Below are positions 12,866-14,242 of a stretch of 14,242 bases of DNA, piece by piece. The notes under the pieces were generated by a model. It ran no database searches. It was given only the letters and a program-made list of their open reading frames with translations, and was not told the origin of the DNA. The position numbers and the translations under genes are program-made. This stretch comes from Acidimicrobiia bacterium. GTDB taxonomy: Bacteria > Actinomycetota > Acidimicrobiia > IMCC26256 > JAENVU01. The stretch lies in the NCBI GenBank assembly GCA_016650415.1, contig JAENVU010000341.1:1-14242 (forward strand). Direction: 5' to 3'. How positions within the stretch are numbered: the stretch's first letter is position 1; each line of letters starts with the position of its first letter.

Positions 12866-13686
12866 AGATCGGTCTCACCCTTCCGTCCTTCACGATCGAC
12901 CCCGAGGTCCCCTTGCAGGTCGCCGCGGCGGCCGAAGCCGCCGGAGTCGACGGGCTCTTCGTCTACGACCACCTGTTCCGGGTCGGCGGCGACGGTGAGA
13001 TGCGTCCCGCGCTGGAATGCACTGCGCTCCTGGGCGCCCTCGCGGCGGCGACGGACCGCATCACCCTCGGCACGCTCGTGGTACGCGCGTCGCTCCGCCC
13101 TGCCGCGACGCTGGCGACGGCGTTGGACACCGTCGTGCGCATCGCGGGACCGCGATTGGTCGTGGGGATCGGGTCGGGCGACGAGGAGAGTCGCGTCGAG
13201 ATGGAAACGTTCGGTCTGCCCATGGGCACCGAGACGTACCGAGTGAAACGGCTTCGCGCCGCGTTGCGCGAACTGGCCGGCCGTCCGTATCCGACCTGGG
13301 TCGGCGGCCGCGCCCGCCACGTCGGGCTGATTGCCGCCGAGAGCGCACAGGGCTGGAACCGCTGGGGTGCCGATGTCGAAACCTTCGGTCGGGAAGCCGC
13401 CGAAGTTGCCGCCCTGGTGCAGCGTCTGAATCCGAATCCCGATTCGTTCACCACGAGTTGGGGTGGACTCGTCGTCCTCGACGCCGACGACGACGCCGCG
13501 CAGGAGAAGGCGACCCGTCTCGGCGCGGGGCCCTCCACGCTCGTCGGTGGGCCGCGCACGGTTGCCACGGAACTCGCTCGATACCGCGACGCGGGCGCGG
13601 ATTGGGCGATCCTCGGACCGGTCGACTCGAGCGACCCGACCAACGCGTCGCGCATCGGCGACGAGCTCCGCCGCCTCGCGCGCTGA
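12862..13686 (+). CDS. LLM-class (F420-dependent-type) oxidoreductase, compact form
   Basis: The 274-aa protein is a luciferase-like TIM barrel: MKIGLTLPSF (1-10), EAAGVDGLFVYDHLF (25-39), ATDRITLGTLVV (63-74), PRLVVGIGSGDEESRVEMETFG (97-118, in parts) and PTWVGGRARHVGLIAAESAQGWN (144-166, in parts). This group of actinobacterial proteins generally uses F420, sometimes FMN, to transfer hydride to or from small organic substrates. It is shorter than the usual 290-340 aa because the insertion normally found between the Arg of YRVKRL and WVGG, often about 40 residues, is reduced to about 20. That should open or reshape the substrate site. The GTG start overlaps the ROK stop (GTGA), with AGGA 5 bases upstream. 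It is the last gene of the plus-strand run. Cofactor and substrate are unproven. Confidence 0.9.
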   Translation: MKIGLTLPSFTIDPEVPLQVAAAAEAAGVDGLFVYDHLFRVGGDGEMRPALECTALLGALAAATDRITLGTLVVRASLRPAATLATALDTVVRIAGPRLVVGIGSGDEESRVEMETFGLPMGTETYRVKRLRAALRELAGRPYPTWVGGRARHVGLIAAESAQGWNRWGADVETFGREAAEVAALVQRLNPNPDSFTTSWGGLVVLDADDDAAQEKATRLGAGPSTLVGGPRTVATELARYRDAGADWAILGPVDSSDPTNASRIGDELRRLAR

Positions 13687-13699
13687 CTTTCCCGCTCTT

Positions 13700-13712
13700 G
13701 GCCCTTCGGGCC
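13700..13712. terminator. short hairpin downstream of the LLM gene
   Basis: GGCCC-TTC-GGGCC is a perfect 5-bp stem with a 3-base loop, 13 bases after the stop at 13686 and part of repeat copy B. It lies between convergent genes. A bidirectional terminator is plausible, but no T-run follows. Confidence 0.4.
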
Positions 13713-13729
13713 GGGCCGCTCGGGCCACG
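13702..13729. repeat. GC-rich intergenic repeat, copy B
   Basis: It starts CCCTTCGGG like copy A (2228-2255) and contains the 13-mer GGCCGCTCGGGCC shared with copy C. A direct repeat GCCACG-N5-GCCACG (13724-13740) extends it to the right. It lies in the 109-bp gap between the LLM gene and the TetR gene, which holds nothing else I can identify. Confidence 0.45.
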
Positions 13730-13795
13730 GCTGCGCCACGGGGTCGGGAGTTGCGGTCCGGTCGGGTGCCTCCCGGCGCAGCCTCTTGGCTTCCC

Positions 13796-14242
13796 TTACT
13801 GGCTGAGGAGGAGTCGGGCGGCGGTCTCGAGGTCGTCGGCCATCTCGTCCGAGCCGAGCGTCCCGCCGACCCAGGCCGACAGGACCGCGAGCCAGACGTA
13901 GCCGAGGGTTCGGACCACCCCGTCGGGGTCGTTGATCTCCGAGCCACCGATGGCGGCCGTGATGATGTCGCGCAGGACGAGTTCCACGTCCCGTTTGTGG
14001 GGTGCGGTATCGGACTCGGGGGTTGTGAGCGACGTGACCAACGCGGCGGTCAGCGCGGGTCGCCGCGCAAGGGATCGACTCGCGCGCCGGAGCACGTCGG
14101 CGGTGCGCGAGGCAGGGTTCGAACCCTCCGGGGGTCGTAACGCAAGCCGGTCCCGGAGCGCCTCGGCCTGTTCGGTCAACGCGGCCAAGAGGAGATGATC
14201 CTTCGACGTGTAGTGGCGGTACAGCGTGCCCAGGGCCACCTC
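13796..14242 (-). CDS. TetR-family transcriptional regulator, N-terminus cut by the window edge
   Basis: About 149 residues are visible and the frame runs off the right edge. The visible N-terminal part, EVALGTLYRHYTSKDHLL, is the recognition helix and following turn of a TetR DNA-binding domain (compare the usual GxLYRHF/YxSKxxLL). The remaining ~125 residues are an all-helical ligand-binding domain, for example ADVLRRASRSLARRPALTAA and LVTSLTTPESDTAP. Roughly 45-60 residues should be missing. The Tyr-Arg-His-Tyr-x-Ser-Lys-Asp-His type of recognition segment is common among actinobacterial lipid and steroid catabolism regulators, but this is not enough to name a ligand. It converges on the LLM gene, 109 bases apart, so it probably belongs to the unit to the right of the window. 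Confidence 0.9.
   Translation of the reverse strand, partial: EVALGTLYRHYTSKDHLLLAALTEQAEALRDRLALRPPEGSNPASRTADVLRRASRSLARRPALTAALVTSLTTPESDTAPHKRDVELVLRDIITAAIGGSEINDPDGVVRTLGYVWLAVLSAWVGGTLGSDEMADDLETAARLLLSQ

Noticed and set aside
13687..13795. Possible small RNA or CRISPR-like element in the GC-rich repeat region
   Set aside because: The direct repeats are too short and irregular for CRISPR, there are no spacers of constant length, and no promoter or T-run supports a small RNA gene.
12832..13947. 371-residue minus-strand frame across the LLM gene and into the TetR gene
   Set aside because: It overlaps two well-supported genes and is of low-complexity Arg/Gly composition. Nothing suggests a fusion protein.
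1..14242. Mobile element or phage remnant, or defence system
   Set aside because: No transposase, integrase, terminal repeats, target-site duplication, nuclease or toxin-antitoxin pair was seen; composition looks even by eye across the window.

Overview
The window is high-GC, densely packed, almost entirely coding DNA. It uses GTG and TTG starts, 4-nt start/stop overlaps and several apparently leaderless genes. Gene content points to an actinobacterium: an F420-type LLM oxidoreductase, a PimB'-like mannosyltransferase, a ROK glucokinase next to an SRPBCC gene, and CoA-linked catabolic genes with a Ltp-type thiolase and a DUF35 partner. I would guess a non-mycobacterial lineage such as Acidimicrobiia, but this is inference from content, not a phylogenetic result. 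I see no mobile element, tRNA, rRNA or CRISPR array. No gene-free stretch exceeds about 160 bases.

Left part (1-1786). A four-helix membrane protein, possibly cut by the left edge, converges on a YceI-family lipid-binding gene across a hairpin. YceI is divergent from a MarR-family regulator. Their 113-bp shared intergenic region carries two palindromes and a promoter whose predicted start point falls on or next to the marR ATG. MarR then converges on the next block so tightly that the two stop codons overlap inside the loop of a perfect hairpin.

Minus-strand CoA block (1777-6558). In transcription order it holds an ADP-forming-type acyl-CoA synthetase, a crotonase-fold enzyme lacking both hydratase glutamates, a thiolase-like protein whose thiolase Cys, His and Asn positions are changed, and a DUF35 Zn-ribbon/OB protein. 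The last two look like the two parts of an Ltp2-type retro-aldolase. The block reads as a pathway that activates, isomerises and cleaves an unknown carboxylic acid as its CoA thioester.

Plus-strand redox/transport block (6720-10483). Divergent from the CoA block across 161 bp with dyad symmetry, it encodes a small [3Fe-4S]-type ferredoxin, a BphA4/PdR-type ferredoxin reductase, an MFS transporter and a PimB'-like GT4 glycosyltransferase. The last three are nearly or actually overlapping. The oxygenase or P450 that the ferredoxin would serve is not in the window.

Plus-strand envelope/sugar block (10545-13686). It encodes a small membrane protein, an SRPBCC protein, a small acidic protein, a ROK sugar kinase with an altered zinc motif, and a short LLM-class oxidoreductase. 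The arrangement next to a PimB-like gene recalls a conserved actinobacterial neighbourhood. A TetR-family regulator, cut by the right edge, converges on this block. A GC-rich intergenic repeat occurs three times (near 2228, 3431 and 13702), each time in the same orientation and just 3' of a minus-strand gene.
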